A stretch of DNA of 14,703 bases from Vulcanimicrobiota bacterium. GTDB lineage: Bacteria; Eremiobacterota; Eremiobacteria; Baltobacterales; Baltobacteraceae. Both the position numbers and the translations under genes were made by a program. The stretch spans positions 1 to 14,703 of the forward strand of contig JAQBPL010000089.1 of the NCBI GenBank assembly GCA_028287545.1. The letters run 5' to 3'. The notes beneath the pieces are model-generated. The model was given only the letters and a program-made list of their open reading frames with translations, was not told the DNA's origin and did no database searches. Positions 14,231-14,703 of this stretch are shown in pieces. Every line of letters starts with the position of its first letter. The first letter of the stretch is position 1.

Positions 14231-14267
14231 TGGTACGACAGGCGAGCGAAGCAATCCGCCTGGTACG
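14231..14267. repeat. paired TGGTACG repeats with nested inverted repeat
   Basis: TGGTACG occurs at 14231-14237 and 14261-14267, exactly 30 bases apart. CAGGCG (14239-14244) and CGCCTG (14257-14262) form a six-base inverted repeat between them. The element lies in the 82-base gap between the transporter stop and the sulfotransferase start, just upstream of the latter. It could be a regulator binding site or a small RNA hairpin; chance is not excluded. Confidence 0.3.
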
Positions 14268-14304
14268 TCGCGCAAAACGGCACCCTGTTCCGCGCCCGGT
14301 TTGC

Positions 14305-14703
14305 TTAGGCCACAGCGCAGCGTGTTGCCGCAGTCCCCAGCCGCGGTCCCAGCACGACAACGATAACCGCCGCCGCGAACATCGGGACGAACGCCGCCGC
14401 CGCGACGTGCGTCGCATCCCACGCCGCGCCCGACAGCAGCGTCGTCAGGAACGAGATCGAATAGCCTAGGGTGAAACTGCCCGCCGAGATGCGCGGCACG
14501 TCGTCGTGCGTCCCGACGAGCGCGGGCAGCGCGAAGCTCATCGTCAGCACGTAGGCGGCGAACAACCCGAACAACGCCGACGCAACGATCACCGCGCCCC
14601 CGCCCAGCGTCAAAAACACAACGAGCGCGACGACGAACATCCCTGCGGCCGCGAACGATGTCGTGCGCCGCCCCAGCACGGCCATCGGCAACAGGCCGAC
14701 GGC
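14305..14703 (-). CDS. C-terminal part of an MFS transporter (partial)
   Basis: 132 residues are visible before the TAA at 14305-14307; the gene enters from the right edge. The sequence is hydrophobic, with four predicted membrane helices at visible residues of about 16-34 (SFAAAGMFVVALVVFLTL), 37-60, 75-93 (FTLGYSISFLTTLLSG) and 97-117 (AAAAFVPMFAAAVIVVVLG). Between the second and third lies a short polar loop (HDDVPRISAG). This is the pattern of the last four helices of a 12-helix major facilitator protein. The loop followed by LGY and then G-A-x-x-D-A-T recalls the CynX/NimT-like subgroup, but the substrate cannot be told from this part. It is inner-membrane located. Nothing links it functionally to the glycan genes, and it may mark the edge of the locus. 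Confidence 0.75.
   Translation of the reverse strand, partial: AVGLLPMAVLGRRTTSFAAAGMFVVALVVFLTLGGGAVIVASALFGLFAAYVLTMSFALPALVGTHDDVPRISAGSFTLGYSISFLTTLLSGAAWDATHVAAAAFVPMFAAAVIVVVLGPRLGTAATRCAVA

Noticed and set aside
14219..14422. 67-codon leftward ORF ending in a TGA that overlaps the sulfotransferase GTG
   Set aside because: Mostly overlaps the transporter 3' end in another frame, glycine/arginine-rich, with no sign of being coding.

Overview
The window is GC-rich bacterial DNA: 60-base lines I counted by hand range from about 53% to 78% G+C. Genes are tightly packed, with overlapping start/stop junctions and frequent GTG or TTG starts. I see no rRNA, tRNA, CRISPR array, insertion sequence or phage gene. 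The organism cannot be named from the sequence. A high-GC environmental lineage fits (for example Eremiobacterota-like, some Actinobacteria or Proteobacteria), but that is only an impression. The content is a surface-glycan (O-antigen, exopolysaccharide or S-layer glycan) locus. It combines glycosyltransferases, a CDP-activated branched 6-deoxysugar pathway and glycan-decorating enzymes.

Layout. (1) 1-170: the N-terminus of a leftward gene resembling an ExeA-type AAA ATPase, preceded by a possible 15-codon leader ORF, then a short divergent gap. (2) 171-9939: one rightward operon of seven genes, mostly joined by 4-base stop/start overlaps. It encodes four large multi-domain glycosyltransferase-like proteins (697, 540, 574 and 589 aa), a sugar C-methyltransferase, an RfbC-type epimerase and glucose-1-phosphate cytidylyltransferase (rfbF). 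(3) 12633-9941: a leftward operon of an SDR reductase/epimerase, a CmcI/rhamnosyl-O-methyltransferase-family methyltransferase and CDP-glucose 4,6-dehydratase (rfbG). rfbG converges on rfbF with one base between the stop codons. (4) 12706-13215: a rightward hexapeptide-repeat acetyltransferase. (5) 14222-13278: a leftward sulfotransferase with a possible intrinsic terminator. (6) 14703-14305: the C-terminal four membrane helices of a leftward MFS transporter.

How the genes fit together (inference). RfbF and RfbG would make CDP-4-keto-6-deoxyglucose. The TylC3/TcaB9-type enzyme would add a methyl carbon, probably at C3. The RfbC homologue would epimerise at C3 and/or C5, and the SDR enzyme would reduce the 4-keto group. 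The product would be a CDP-6-deoxy-3-C-methylhexose. No RfbH-type 3-dehydratase is present, so 3,6-dideoxyhexoses are unlikely. The four glycosyltransferases would build the glycan, and the O-methyl-, acetyl- and sulfotransferases could decorate or cap it. No flippase, polymerase or ABC exporter is visible here.

The points most worth a second look are the chain of multi-domain glycosyltransferases carrying degenerate GT-A and GT-B modules, the CDP-sugar pathway split over two head-on operons, a sharp fall in GC content near position 5600, and tiny ORFs whose stops overlap the start codons of real genes.
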